A stretch of 59,229 nucleotides of DNA from Bacillota bacterium (GCA_029268085.1 JAJUHD010000002.1:1-59229); one strand, 5' to 3'; positions 16,110-24,911 are shown, counted from the stretch's first letter. The notes: a model not told the origin generated them from the letters alone. Translations and numbers: made by a program.

Positions 16110-17240
16110 TTGTTTAGAGTTATCAAAACCGAAGGACACGCCCGCAGAGGCGAATTTACATGCCCTCACGGCACTGTGCAGACACCGGTTTTTATGAACG
16201 TCGGCACGCAGGGCGCTATAAAGGGCGGCATTGCCGCGCCTGAGCTTAAAGAGCTCGGCTGCCAGATCGAGCTGTCGAATACCTACCACCTCCATGTAAG
16301 ACCGGGCGATGAGCTGATAAAGCGCCGCGGCGGGCTGCACAGGTTTATGAGCTGGAACGGGCCGATTTTGACGGACAGCGGCGGCTTCCAGATTTTTTCA
16401 CTCGCTGAGCTTCGCAAGATCAAGGAAGAAGGTGTCAGCTTTAATTCGCATATCGACGGCCGCAAGATCTTTATGGGCCCCGAGGAGAGCATGAGGATAC
16501 AGTCAAACCTCGGTTCGGATATCGCTATGGCTTTCGACGAGTGCGTTAAGATACCGTCTCCCTACGAATATGTGGAAAAGTCCTGCGAGAGGACCTACCG
16601 CTGGCTGGTTCGGTGCAAGGCGGAACTCGGCAGGCTCAACTCACTGCCGGATGCCGTAAACCCCGGACAGGTTCTCTTTGGCATTAATCAGGGTGCAACC
16701 TTTGGTGACCTCAGGGTACGCCATATGAAGCAGATTGCGGAGCTTGAACTTCCGGGCTATGCCATCGGAGGACTGGCGGTAGGGGAGACCCATCAGGAAA
16801 TGTACGATACGATCGAGCTTGTCGAGGAGCATATGCCAAAGGATAGGCCCCGCTACCTTATGGGCGTAGGAACGCCGTCAAACATTATAGAAGGCGTCTG
16901 GCGCGGGATCGATTTCTTCGACTGCGTTATGCCCGCGCGGGACGGCAGACACGGACACCTTTTCACGTGGGACGGAGTTATCAACATTAATAATCAGAAG
17001 TACGCCGAGGACGATGGCCCAATCGACCCTTACTGCGGATGTCCGGTCTGCCGGAATTTTTCAAGAGCATATGTTCGCCACCTTCTCAGAGCTGGAGAAA
17101 TACTAGGACTCCGGTTCGGAGTTATCCACAATCTGTATTTTTATAATAAACTTTTGGAAAGAATACGTATTGAATTGGACAACGGCACTTTTGCTGTTTT
17201 CCGCAAAGAATTTTTAGAAAAGCTGGATAGAAGAATATAA
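16110..17240 (+). CDS. tgt: tRNA-guanine transglycosylase
   Basis: 376-residue enzyme exchanging guanine-34 for preQ1 in GUN-anticodon tRNAs (including the Asp GTC tRNA of this window). Seen: TDSGGFQIFSL with the active-site Asp region, FDCVMPARDGRHG with the nucleophilic Asp, and the zinc site CGCPVC...H near the C-terminus. Two consecutive TTG codons could start it (16107, 16110); the second has the better spacing (7 bases) from AGGAG. It forms an operon with queA. Confidence 0.96.
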   Translation: MFRVIKTEGHARRGEFTCPHGTVQTPVFMNVGTQGAIKGGIAAPELKELGCQIELSNTYHLHVRPGDELIKRRGGLHRFMSWNGPILTDSGGFQIFSLAELRKIKEEGVSFNSHIDGRKIFMGPEESMRIQSNLGSDIAMAFDECVKIPSPYEYVEKSCERTYRWLVRCKAELGRLNSLPDAVNPGQVLFGINQGATFGDLRVRHMKQIAELELPGYAIGGLAVGETHQEMYDTIELVEEHMPKDRPRYLMGVGTPSNIIEGVWRGIDFFDCVMPARDGRHGHLFTWDGVININNQKYAEDDGPIDPYCGCPVCRNFSRAYVRHLLRAGEILGLRFGVIHNLYFYNKLLERIRIELDNGTFAVFRKEFLEKLDRRI

Positions 17241-17245
17241 AATTC

Positions 17246-17274
17246 TTGCAAATGAAAACTTTGCCATATATAAT
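17246..17274 (+). promoter_or_regulatory. Promoter of yajC
   Basis: TTGCAA (17246-17251) and TATAAT (17269-17274) with a 17-base spacer, 29 bases upstream of the yajC start codon. Confidence 0.8.
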
Positions 17275-17302
17275 CTAACTACAAATCTAGGAGGTCAACT
17301 TA

Positions 17303-17683
17303 ATGTACTTGAAAACAAAGAAAGTATTCGGGATTGTTTCTCTAGTATTAGCCATGTGTCTTGCCTTTGCGGGCTGCACAGCAGGCACTACCGGAACTGC
17401 GGGCACCGCCGCGGACAGCACAAGCGGAACGATCCAGTTCGTCATCTCGATAGTAGTTCTTTTTGCGGTTTTCTATTTCTTTATGATTAGGCCGGAAAAC
17501 AAGAAGAAGAAACAAGTCGAAGAAATGAGAAGGAATCTTGGCGTGGGCGACAAGATCGTCACTATCGGCGGAGTCGTCGGCGAGATCGTCAATATTTCCG
17601 GAGACAATATCACCATCGAGACCGGAGAAGACAGAGTTCGCATCCAGTTCGCAAAATGGGCGATTTCACGCAAGGAAAAATAA
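17303..17683 (+). CDS. yajC: Preprotein translocase subunit YajC
   Basis: 126-residue accessory subunit of the Sec machinery. One transmembrane helix at about 46-62 ends with FMIRPENKKKK, the YajC hallmark, followed by the small cytosolic domain (GDKIVTIGGVVGEIV). Unlike short YajC forms it has an N-terminal extension with its own signal-peptide-like stretch and a lipobox-like FAGC (C25), then a Gly/Thr/Ala linker. If processed, the N-terminus would be lipid-anchored outside while the C-terminus stays in the cytosol. RBS AGGAGG. Confidence 0.93.
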   Translation: MYLKTKKVFGIVSLVLAMCLAFAGCTAGTTGTAGTAADSTSGTIQFVISIVVLFAVFYFFMIRPENKKKKQVEEMRRNLGVGDKIVTIGGVVGEIVNISGDNITIETGEDRVRIQFAKWAISRKEK

Positions 17684-17728
17684 ATTTGCGGATTTCTCCG
17701 TAATAAAAGTAAAAATGTAATTGTCGGG

Positions 17729-17775
17729 TCTCCCGCTGAATAAGCTTTAACAGGCTTGTTCAGCGGGAGATTTTT
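17729..17775 (+). terminator. Terminator after yajC
   Basis: TCTCCCGCTGAA / TTCAGCGGGAGA 12-bp stem, inner AAGC/GCTT pairing, then TTTTT. Strong intrinsic terminator. Confidence 0.9.
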
Positions 17776-17804
17776 ATCTCAAATCGGATTGCGGAGGGTG
17801 GATA

Positions 17805-18230
17805 ATGAAAAAGACAAGTAATAAGGATAGAGGAACGGACAAAAAAGACCTTATTAAACATTCGATAAAAGGTGCCGTACTGGGATTGCTGATGACTATG
17901 GCTTTCATATTTGTCTTTGCGGCGCTTATGCTGACGGGTACGTTTTCCGAAGCTCTCAAGGACACGTTTATTCTGATCTCTGTTGTTCTTGGAGCCATGG
18001 TGAGCGGACTCTACTGCGCGGGACGGCAGGGCGGGGGAGTGATTATTGCGGGGCTGACATCGGCCGCGGTCTATGCCATTCTGGTGCTGATTTTATCAAT
18101 CCTTTTCGGGAAAAACAGCGATGAACCGACGCTCACTATAAGGATAGTAGTTGCCGCGGTTGCAGGCGGTTGCTTTGGCGGTGTATTAAAATTGCACAGA
18201 AAAAGGAAAAAATCAAGGCTGCGCAGATGA
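17805..18230 (+). CDS. TIGR04086 family membrane protein
   Basis: 141-residue integral membrane protein with four predicted hydrophobic segments (about 22-45, 52-70, 76-100, 110-130) and a basic C-terminus. Position behind yajC and composition match the TIGR04086 (YrzE-like) family common in Clostridia. Function unknown. The RBS GGAGGGTG precedes ATG 17805. No gene for the SCIFF peptide or its radical SAM maturase, which often follow in Clostridia, is seen after it. Confidence 0.75.
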   Translation: MKKTSNKDRGTDKKDLIKHSIKGAVLGLLMTMAFIFVFAALMLTGTFSEALKDTFILISVVLGAMVSGLYCAGRQGGGVIIAGLTSAAVYAILVLILSILFGKNSDEPTLTIRIVVAAVAGGCFGGVLKLHRKRKKSRLRR

Positions 18231-18375
18231 TAGATTACTAATAGTAATCATAAGCCGAAAGTTTACATAAGTTTAAAGTGATTACCTATATATTGTAATA
18301 ATAAAAATAATACGCTACTATATATTGCTTAAAAGCAAGGCGTTAAGCGCGGTTCAGGACACGGCAGTTACGCAG

Positions 18376-18401
18376 GTTAACATAATACAGTTAACATAAT
18401 A
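18376..18401 (+). repeat. Tandem 12-bp repeat in a 317-bp intergenic region
   Basis: gttaacataata occurs at 18376-18387 and 18390-18401 (period 14). The whole stretch 18231-18547 is AT-rich and has no gene. It also holds a small hairpin (GATTACT/AGTAATC, 18233-18249) and one promoter-like pair near its 3' end. Confidence 0.7.
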
Positions 18402-18444
18402 TCTCGTCATAATTAACAAAAATCAAATTATTTCGCATAAAGGC

Positions 18445-18473
18445 TTGATAACTGATTGAATTTGTATTATATT
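18445..18473 (+). promoter_or_regulatory. Candidate promoter of the SpoIIM-like gene and xerD
   Basis: TTGATA (18445-18450) and TATATT (18468-18473) with a 17-base spacer, 75 bases upstream of the start codon. Confidence 0.5.
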
Positions 18474-18547
18474 GGCGACATTGAAGTGTTATGTAAATTG
18501 CATTATTATTCCCTGCGCTGCCATCATCAGTGTGAGGCGGTGCGGCA

Positions 18548-19135
18548 ATGATAAAAACAAATTTGTCTAAAGTGGAATACGGGCCCCTGCGTCAGAAAAA
18601 CAGCAGGATATATTTTCTGCTTCTGATACTGTGCTTTTCGGCAGGATGCTTTGCAGGGAGCCTCACCGGTTCCTTCTTCGGACTTGATCCGGTACTAAAA
18701 GATTTCAGTGATTTTTCGACAGGCTGTTCATCAAATCCAATAAGCGTTTTTTTGAGTTTTTCAAGGTTTCATCTGGTTGCGTTTTTGCTCGGCTCCTCTT
18801 TTCTAGGACTTGCGCTTTTGCCAGTACTGAGTTGCATAAGAGGATATGCTCTGAGTTGCACGGCGGCTTCCATAATATCCAGTTATCCTGAAAAAGGAGT
18901 GATTATGGCGGCTGTGATCCTCGGTATTCCGGCGCTTTTGTCAATTCCGTGCTTTTTTGTGGTCTCGATTGATGGGTATATGAGTTCCGTTAGGATTTTT
19001 CATCTTGTGCGCGGCAACTCTGCGCCCCGAAAGGATAAGCTGTATTCAAGGTTCCTTGCCTGCATCCCGATTCTGGCCTTAGGTACTTTGGCTGAAATAA
19101 AGTTTGTTCCATATCTGGTATCCCTGCTGACATAA
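18548..19135 (+). CDS. SpoIIM-like (DUF95) membrane protein
   Basis: 195-residue membrane protein with about five hydrophobic segments. The succession of a first helix with a small-residue end (SAGCFAGSLTGS), a loop containing FSRFHLVAFLLG, then FLGLALLPVLSCIRGYALSC resembles stage II sporulation protein M, and a spoIIM gene next to xerD is common in Clostridia. SpoIIM helps recruit the SpoIIDMP engulfment complex. The match is by pattern and neighbourhood only; another small membrane protein family remains possible. RBS is weak (GAGGCGG). Confidence 0.5.
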   Translation: MIKTNLSKVEYGPLRQKNSRIYFLLLILCFSAGCFAGSLTGSFFGLDPVLKDFSDFSTGCSSNPISVFLSFSRFHLVAFLLGSSFLGLALLPVLSCIRGYALSCTAASIISSYPEKGVIMAAVILGIPALLSIPCFFVVSIDGYMSSVRIFHLVRGNSAPRKDKLYSRFLACIPILALGTLAEIKFVPYLVSLLT

Positions 19136-19155
19136 TATCGAAAGGAGGAGTTATC

Positions 19156-20046
19156 GTGACAAATGCTCAGTGTATAGAAAAATACGAGAATTATCTTGTG
19201 AATGATAAAAAAGCATCCGATAACACCCTCAGTTCCTATTTGAGAGACATCAGACAGCTTCGAGATTATCTGGAGAGCCATACTGACGAAAGCTTTGAAA
19301 CAGCTTCGCCGGACGAGCTTTCTGAATACACGGCGTGGATGAAAACGCAGGGTAAATCAGTTCCAACGATCTCAAGAAGCATCGCGTCTATCAAGAACTT
19401 TTATAAATTCCTGCTTTCACTGGGAATTGTGGAGGAAAATCCGGCGGTCGGGCTGGTTCCGGAAAAAGCCGCTCAAAAGCTTCCGCAAATACTGACCGGC
19501 AAAGAAGTCGAGCTTTTGCTTGAACAGCCCGAGTGCACCGACCTTAAGGGTTACCGTGACAGGGCAATGCTTGAGCTCCTGTATGCAACCGGTATACGCG
19601 TCAGCGAGTTGATTGCGCTCAATGTATCTGATATTAATATTTCGGCAGGCATAATCCGCTGCCGCGGACATGAAAAGGAGAGAATTATTCCTCTATATCC
19701 CGCTGCCATACGCGCTCTCGCCGAATATGTCGAATTTATCAGACCTCAGATGATTGCCTCTTCTGACGAGCCGTCGCTTTTTGTGAATGTCAGCGGCGAA
19801 CGTATGTCGCGTCAGGGCTTTTGGAAGATAATTAAGACATATCAAGCAAAAGCGAAGATAGATAAGACGATCACTCCGCATACCCTGCGTCATTCTTTCG
19901 CGGCGCATCTTCTTGAAAACGGAGCGGATTTGCGTTCGATTCAGGAAATGCTGGGCCACGCGGATATCTCGTCCACACAGGTCTATTCCCAGCTTGTTAA
20001 AAAGCAGCTTAAGGATGTCTATAACAAGGCCCATCCCAGAGCATAA
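19156..20046 (+). CDS. xerD: Tyrosine recombinase XerD
   Basis: 296-residue site-specific recombinase that, with XerC, resolves chromosome dimers at dif under FtsK control. The N-terminal SAM-like core-binding domain spans about 1-90. The catalytic domain shows the Arg in ATGIRVSEL, the HxxR box HTLRHSFAAHLL, and LGHADISSTQVY with the second His and the nucleophilic Tyr. GTG start with AAAGGAGGAG upstream. Its partner translocase FtsK/SpoIIIE is at 49449. Confidence 0.93.
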   Translation: MTNAQCIEKYENYLVNDKKASDNTLSSYLRDIRQLRDYLESHTDESFETASPDELSEYTAWMKTQGKSVPTISRSIASIKNFYKFLLSLGIVEENPAVGLVPEKAAQKLPQILTGKEVELLLEQPECTDLKGYRDRAMLELLYATGIRVSELIALNVSDINISAGIIRCRGHEKERIIPLYPAAIRALAEYVEFIRPQMIASSDEPSLFVNVSGERMSRQGFWKIIKTYQAKAKIDKTITPHTLRHSFAAHLLENGADLRSIQEMLGHADISSTQVYSQLVKKQLKDVYNKAHPRA

Positions 20047-20077
20047 TTACTTACGAAATTAATCAGAGTTCTGTTAA

Positions 20078-20124
20078 AACAATGGCGCCACCGATGCGGG
20101 TCGGTGACGCCATTGTTGTTTTTA
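20078..20124 (+). terminator. Terminator after xerD
   Basis: Long stem AACAATGGCG.../...CGCCATTGTT (16 of 17 positions paired) followed by GTTTTT. Confidence 0.9.
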
Positions 20125-20235
20125 ATTATGTTTAAGGTTAAGGCTGTGAAATGGTCTAAGTTTGAAAAATACGTTGAATAGTTGGCGTTTTTATGATAAA
20201 CTTAAATGAATTTTATGTTAGGCTCGGAGGTGTGA

Positions 20236-20751
20236 ATGCGTATTTTAGGCATAGACCCTGGAATCGCGACAGTAGGCTTCGGGGTCATTGACAGCGAGGG
20301 CGGCAGACTGTCGCTTGTGAACTACGGTGTCATCACCACGCCCGCTAATACGAGCCTTTCAAGCCGCCTTGATCGTATTTTTGAGGATATGACGGAGCTC
20401 ATTACGACCTTTTTGCCGGATGCGATTGCCTGTGAGGAACTGTTTTTCAACACAAACATAACGACAGGCATCTCAGTAGCGCACGGCAGGGGAGTTCTGC
20501 TCCTCGCGTGCCACAAAGCTGGGATACCGGCTTTTGAATATACCCCGCTGCAAGTCAAGCAGTCCGTTGTCGGTTACGGCAGAGCCGAAAAGAAACAGGT
20601 CATATATATGGTCAAGCGCCTTTTGAACATGAAGGCTGCTCCGAAGCCGGATGATGCGGCGGATGCTCTCGCGATCGCAATATGCCATGCGCGGAGTTCA
20701 ACCTCATTACTTACTAAAAACGGGGGTGACTCTCCTTGTTCTACCACATAA
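20236..20751 (+). CDS. ruvC: Holliday junction endonuclease RuvC
   Basis: 171-residue resolvase. The acidic catalytic residues are visible: D7 in GIDPGIATVGFG, the Glu in CEELFF near residue 68, and the DD of PDDAADALAIAICH near 140. Usual length is 160-180. RBS GGAGGTG before ATG. The last 16 bases overlap the start of ruvA, giving a translationally coupled ruvC-ruvA-ruvB set. Confidence 0.96.
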   Translation: MRILGIDPGIATVGFGVIDSEGGRLSLVNYGVITTPANTSLSSRLDRIFEDMTELITTFLPDAIACEELFFNTNITTGISVAHGRGVLLLACHKAGIPAFEYTPLQVKQSVVGYGRAEKKQVIYMVKRLLNMKAAPKPDDAADALAIAICHARSSTSLLTKNGGDSPCSTT

Positions 20752-21332
20752 ACGGTAAAGTGTCCGCAATCGAGCAGAACCTTGCGGTAATCGATTGCTG
20801 GGGTATCGGCTTCGCGCTGAACGTGACAGCGAATACCCTTTCGCATCTCCAGATCGGCGAACAGGCGAAGCTCTATACATACGAATATATACGCGAAGAC
20901 TCGTTTGAGCTTTTCGGCTTCTATGACAGGCAGGAAAAGCGCTGCTTTGAAATGCTTATCGACGTTTCAGGTGTCGGACCGAAGGCCGCAATATCCGTAT
21001 TGTCTTCGGTTACGCCCGAAGCGCTCGCGATGGCTGTTATATCGGGCGATGAAAAGGCTCTGACGGCGGCTCCCGGCATCGGAAAAAAGATCGCGCAGCG
21101 CATTCTGCTGGAGCTCAAGGACAAAATCGCGAAGGAGACGGGCACCGTAAATGTCATCGGTGCAGTTCCGCCCGTTCCGGCGGGAGGTTCGAAGCTCTCG
21201 GATGCCGTTGCGGCGCTCACCGTTCTGGGCTACGGCAGTGCCGAGATTTCAGCGCTGATGAAGGATATCGACGTGGAAAATACCGCGCTTGAGGATATTA
21301 TAAGACAGGCGTTGAAGAAAACTGTCAAGTAG
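20736..21332 (+). CDS. ruvA: Holliday junction DNA helicase subunit RuvA
   Basis: 198-residue DNA-binding subunit. OB domain at about 1-62, tandem helix-hairpin-helix motifs (SGVGPKAAISVLS and APGIGKKIAQRILLELKDK), then a flexible linker and the C-terminal three-helix RuvB-contact domain (ALTVLGYG). TTG start within the end of ruvC with GGGGGTGA upstream. Confidence 0.96.
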   Translation: MFYHINGKVSAIEQNLAVIDCWGIGFALNVTANTLSHLQIGEQAKLYTYEYIREDSFELFGFYDRQEKRCFEMLIDVSGVGPKAAISVLSSVTPEALAMAVISGDEKALTAAPGIGKKIAQRILLELKDKIAKETGTVNVIGAVPPVPAGGSKLSDAVAALTVLGYGSAEISALMKDIDVENTALEDIIRQALKKTVK

Positions 21333-21345
21333 GAGGGGATGAGAA

Positions 21346-22386
21346 GTGAGCATAAACTATTCCGGTGAGGAAGATGAAAGAATTATCACTTCAACATCCA
21401 TGCTTCCGGAGGACGCGAACGAGGGATCGCTCCGCCCGCGCATGCTCAGGGAATACATAGGGCAAAAAAAGGCCAAGGATAACCTCAGCATATTCATAGA
21501 GGCGGCAAAAATGCGCAAGGAGCCGCTTGACCATGTGCTGCTCCACGGCCCCCCGGGTCTGGGCAAAACTACTCTTGCGGGGATAATTGCGAACGAGATG
21601 GGCGTCAATATGCGCATCACATCCGGCCCGACCATTGAAAAGCCTGGCGATCTCGCGGCGCTGCTAACAAACCTTCAGGAGAACGATATCCTCTTTGTGG
21701 ACGAGATACACAGGCTTAACCGCACAGTTGAGGAAATTCTCTACCCCGCGATGGAGGACTATGCGATCGATATAATTATCGGCAAGGGCCCTTCTGCGAA
21801 TTCCATAAGGCTTGACCTACCGAAGTTTACGCTCATCGGCGCGACGACGCGCTCGGGACAGCTTACTGCGCCTTTGCGCGACCGTTTCGGGGTTACGCTG
21901 CGCCTTGAGCTGTATACACCGGACGAGCTGCAGCTTATAGTCAGGCGAAGCGCCGATATACTCGGCATCGAAATCGACGAAGCGGGCGCGCGTGAGATCG
22001 CCTGCCGAAGCCGCGGAACGCCGAGAATCGCAAACCGCCTTCTCCGCCGCGTGCGAGATTTCGCTCAGGTAAGGGCAGACGGAGTTATAACGCGTGAAGT
22101 TGCGGACGAAGCCTTGACGCGCCTTGAAGTCGATAAGATGGGGCTTGACTCGCTTGACCGACGCATGCTGAGGAGCATAATCGAATACTACGGCGGCGGC
22201 CCCGTTGGGCTTGAAACGCTGGCCGCGACGATAAACGAGGAAGCGGTAACGCTTGAGGATGTTTATGAACCCTATCTGCTTCAGCAGGGCTTCCTGACGC
22301 GCACGCCAAGGGGACGCTGCATCACGAAAAAGGCTTATGACCATCTGGGGATCGAATACCTCGGACAGCAGCAAATGGATATATAA
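21346..22386 (+). CDS. ruvB: Holliday junction branch-migration ATPase RuvB
   Basis: 346-residue AAA+ motor. Walker A GPPGLGKTTLA, Walker B FVDEIHRLN, sensor 1 IGATTRSG, Arg finger region LRDRFG, and a winged-helix C-terminus (QQGFLTRTPRGR). GTG start with AGGAGGGG. Completes the ruvCAB recombination-repair operon. Confidence 0.97.
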   Translation: MSINYSGEEDERIITSTSMLPEDANEGSLRPRMLREYIGQKKAKDNLSIFIEAAKMRKEPLDHVLLHGPPGLGKTTLAGIIANEMGVNMRITSGPTIEKPGDLAALLTNLQENDILFVDEIHRLNRTVEEILYPAMEDYAIDIIIGKGPSANSIRLDLPKFTLIGATTRSGQLTAPLRDRFGVTLRLELYTPDELQLIVRRSADILGIEIDEAGAREIACRSRGTPRIANRLLRRVRDFAQVRADGVITREVADEALTRLEVDKMGLDSLDRRMLRSIIEYYGGGPVGLETLAATINEEAVTLEDVYEPYLLQQGFLTRTPRGRCITKKAYDHLGIEYLGQQQMDI

Positions 22387-22458
22387 AAGGCTTTGCCAGT
22401 TTGAGCTGCCCGTCTTGAGGGCAGTCCACATTACAATTTCTTTTGGAGGAAAACCAAT

Positions 22459-23835
22459 TTGGGTAAATATTTTGGAACCGACGGTATCCGCGGGATAGTG
22501 AATAAAGGACTCGACGCTATGCTGGCCTTCAAGGTCGGACAGGCAACAGCTATGGTGCTTGCAGAGGGGCTTAATGAAAAGAGGAGGAAGCCTTTAGTTA
22601 CAATAGGGAAGGATACTCGTATTTCATGCGATATGCTGGAGGCAGCGATAACGGCGGGACTCTGCTCCGCGGGTGCAGATGTGATGCCTTTGGGCGTTGT
22701 TCCGACTCCCGCAGTGGCATTTATAACCACCGACTGCAAAGCCGATGCCGGCATAGTAATCTCCGCCTCCCATAATCCTTATGAGCATAATGGAATAAAG
22801 ATATTCAACAGTAAAGGATTTAAGCTCAGCGACGAACTCGAGGCAAGGATCGAGGATCTAATCGACGGGGAAGAGCCTCTTGAGGAAAAGCAAAACGGCG
22901 ATATAGGCCGTTTGGTACCACGCGGATGCGAGTGTGTTGACAGGTATGTTGAGCACATTGTTTCCGTATCGGAGGGGCGAATTGGGAAGCTTAAGGTCAT
23001 GATAGACTGTTCTAACGGTGCAGCTACCAGAACGGTCAACGACATTTTTGGAAGATTTCCGCTTGACCTTGAACTAATCAAGGATCATCCCGACGGCTGC
23101 AATATTAATGCCAACTGCGGCTCCACGCATATCGAGGGACTGGGACGCATGGTCGTCGCGGGAGGCTATGATCTCGGACTCGCGTTTGACGGAGACGCCG
23201 ACCGCTGCCTTGCTGTCGACGAAAACGGGCAGCTTGTTGACGGTGACAAAATCATGGCGATCTGTGCCAAGGCCATGATAGCCGAGGGAAAACTCAGCAA
23301 TAACGCGATAGTTGCGACTGTCATGTCGAACCTCGGCTTCCATGAGTACTGCAGCAAAAACGGCATTGATCTTCGCTGCGCGGCGGTAGGGGACAGGAAC
23401 GTGCTCGAGATGATGCTCGACAACGGCTTCAATCTCGGCGGAGAGCAATCGGGGCATATGATCTTTCTCGACTATGCAACAACAGGGGACGGACAGCTTG
23501 CAGCGGTTCGATTCCTCGGTTATCTGTCAAGAAGCGGCAAAAAGCTCTCCGAGCTTGCGGCCGAAATACCGACATATCCTCAGGTCTTGCGTAACATTTC
23601 CATTGAAGGCGGAAATGCGGTCAAGGAGATGATTATGTCGGACGGGGGCTTAATACAACTCATTGAGGACGAGCAGAAGTCTCTTGGATCAAGGGGAAGA
23701 ATTCTTGTGAGACCATCTGGAACGGAAGCTCTAATCAGGGTCATGGTCGAAGCGACAGAGGAAAACATCGCGAATGATGTCGCGCTTAAAATATCCTTGT
23801 TTATTGAAGACTTGTCAAAAAACATAAAAATGTAA
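22459..23835 (+). CDS. glmM: Phosphoglucosamine mutase
   Basis: 458-residue enzyme converting glucosamine-6-P to glucosamine-1-P for peptidoglycan. The N-terminal FGTDGIRG, the phosphoserine loop SASHNPYEHNGIK, the metal site DGDADR, the sugar loop GGEQSGH and the C-terminal phosphate site RPSGTEALIRVM are all present. TTG start with TTGGAGG. A 72-bp gap follows ruvB. Confidence 0.97.
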   Translation: MGKYFGTDGIRGIVNKGLDAMLAFKVGQATAMVLAEGLNEKRRKPLVTIGKDTRISCDMLEAAITAGLCSAGADVMPLGVVPTPAVAFITTDCKADAGIVISASHNPYEHNGIKIFNSKGFKLSDELEARIEDLIDGEEPLEEKQNGDIGRLVPRGCECVDRYVEHIVSVSEGRIGKLKVMIDCSNGAATRTVNDIFGRFPLDLELIKDHPDGCNINANCGSTHIEGLGRMVVAGGYDLGLAFDGDADRCLAVDENGQLVDGDKIMAICAKAMIAEGKLSNNAIVATVMSNLGFHEYCSKNGIDLRCAAVGDRNVLEMMLDNGFNLGGEQSGHMIFLDYATTGDGQLAAVRFLGYLSRSGKKLSELAAEIPTYPQVLRNISIEGGNAVKEMIMSDGGLIQLIEDEQKSLGSRGRILVRPSGTEALIRVMVEATEENIANDVALKISLFIEDLSKNIKM

Positions 23836-23854
23836 ATTTGGAAAAGGAATTTGC

Positions 23855-23883
23855 TTGACTTTTTGTAAAAATTATACTATAAT
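23855..23883 (+). promoter_or_regulatory. Promoter of the SigH-like gene
   Basis: TTGACT (23855-23860) and TATAAT (23878-23883) with a 17-base spacer. The predicted start of transcription falls near 23890, which rules out the in-frame ATG at 23889 and supports translation from 23916. Confidence 0.85.
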
Positions 23884-23915
23884 CGCGAATGTATAGTGAT
23901 AAACGGATTGGTATT

Positions 23916-24545
23916 ATGGAAAATTATTCTAGTCTCAGTGATAACGAGCTGCTGAGTATGGCAGAATCCGGCGATAAGACCGCGGAAGAACAGCTTGCAC
24001 TCCGCTATGCCCGTTTGGTCAAGATTTGCTCCAGACCGTTTTTTTTGGTCGGGGGCGACGGTGAGGATCTCATTCAGGAAGGGATGCTCGGTCTGCTTTC
24101 CGCAATAAGAGAATTCGATTTATCCATGAACACTTCCTTCAAAACATACGCTGAGATCTGTGTCAAGAGGCGAATATACTCAGCAATCAAAAGCGCTTCG
24201 CGCAAGAAGCATGAGCCCCTTAACGACATGGTGTCGTTTGACGATGTCCTCTCAGATGAAAGCAAGTCCAGCGCGGTATCTTACGGCGAAGCTTATAGAC
24301 GCACTCCTGAGGAGCAAGTCCTCGGCAGGGAAGGCGCAGATGAGATAATCCAGACCTATTCGCGGTGTTTGTCAAAGTTTGAAGTTGAGATATTGAACCT
24401 TTATCTCGGCGGGCTGTCGTACTCCGAAATCGCGGAAGTTTGCGGGAAAACCGAAAAGTCCGTTGACAATGCCGTTCAGCGCATCAGGCGTAAGCTCGCG
24501 CGGAACCTCTATCCTGGCGATAACAGCAAGGGCTGTTCGCAATAA
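23916..24545 (+). CDS. SigH-family RNA polymerase sigma factor
   Basis: 209-residue sigma-70 family factor. Region 2 is clear (DLIQEGMLGLLSAIREFD, then FKTYAEICVKRRIYSAIK), followed by KKHEPLNDMVSFDDV, and region 4 (LGGLSYSEIAEVCGKTEKSVDNAVQRIRRKL). Order and motifs match SigH (sigma-30), the sigma of the transition to sporulation. Upstream is a vegetative promoter. The ribosome-binding site before 23916 is weak. It could also be a sigH paralogue. Confidence 0.8.
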   Translation: MENYSSLSDNELLSMAESGDKTAEEQLALRYARLVKICSRPFFLVGGDGEDLIQEGMLGLLSAIREFDLSMNTSFKTYAEICVKRRIYSAIKSASRKKHEPLNDMVSFDDVLSDESKSSAVSYGEAYRRTPEEQVLGREGADEIIQTYSRCLSKFEVEILNLYLGGLSYSEIAEVCGKTEKSVDNAVQRIRRKLARNLYPGDNSKGCSQ

Positions 24546-24587
24546 AATGCCCAAAAGGGTAAGTCTTTTTCAAAGAGAGGATTCAAG

Positions 24588-24869
24588 ATGTTCGAAGACA
24601 AAACATTAGTATGCAAGGAATGTGGACAGGAGTTCGTGTTTACCGCTGGTGAGCAGGAATTTTATGCAGAGCGCGGCTTCCAGAACGAGCCTCAGCGCTG
24701 CAAGCCTTGCCGTGACTCCAGAAAGAACGTAGCCCGCGGTCCCCGCGAGTACTTCACTGCTACCTGCGCTGCATGCGGCAAGGAAGCAAAGGTTCCTTTC
24801 GAGCCCAAGTCTGACAGACCTGTCTACTGCAGCGAGTGCTTCGCGAAGATGAGAGAGGAACAGGCTTAA
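24588..24869 (+). CDS. Zinc-ribbon domain protein with two four-Cys sites
   Basis: 93-residue soluble protein. Eight cysteines form four CxxC pairs: C9/C12 with C38/C41, and C60/C63 with C81/C84, consistent with two zinc sites. Proteins of this type are widespread in Clostridia; role unknown, possibly RNA or ribosome associated. Codon use is strongly biased to the preferred codons, suggesting high expression. RBS GAGAGGA. Hairpins lie downstream. Confidence 0.8.
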   Translation: MFEDKTLVCKECGQEFVFTAGEQEFYAERGFQNEPQRCKPCRDSRKNVARGPREYFTATCAACGKEAKVPFEPKSDRPVYCSECFAKMREEQA

Positions 24870-24884
24870 CTTATCGGCTTGTTT

Positions 24885-24911
24885 CCGGTTTCGGTTTTTC
24901 CGAAACGGTTA
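24885..24911 (+). terminator. Hairpin after the zinc-ribbon gene
   Basis: CCGGTTTCGG / CCGAAACGG with one bulge and a TTTTT loop, followed by ttatata. Weak T-run; likely terminator of the zinc-ribbon transcript. Confidence 0.5.

Noticed and set aside
18231..18547. SCIFF peptide gene expected after yajC/TIGR04086 in many Clostridia
   Set aside because: No small Cys-rich frame with a ribosome-binding site occurs here and no radical SAM maturase follows.
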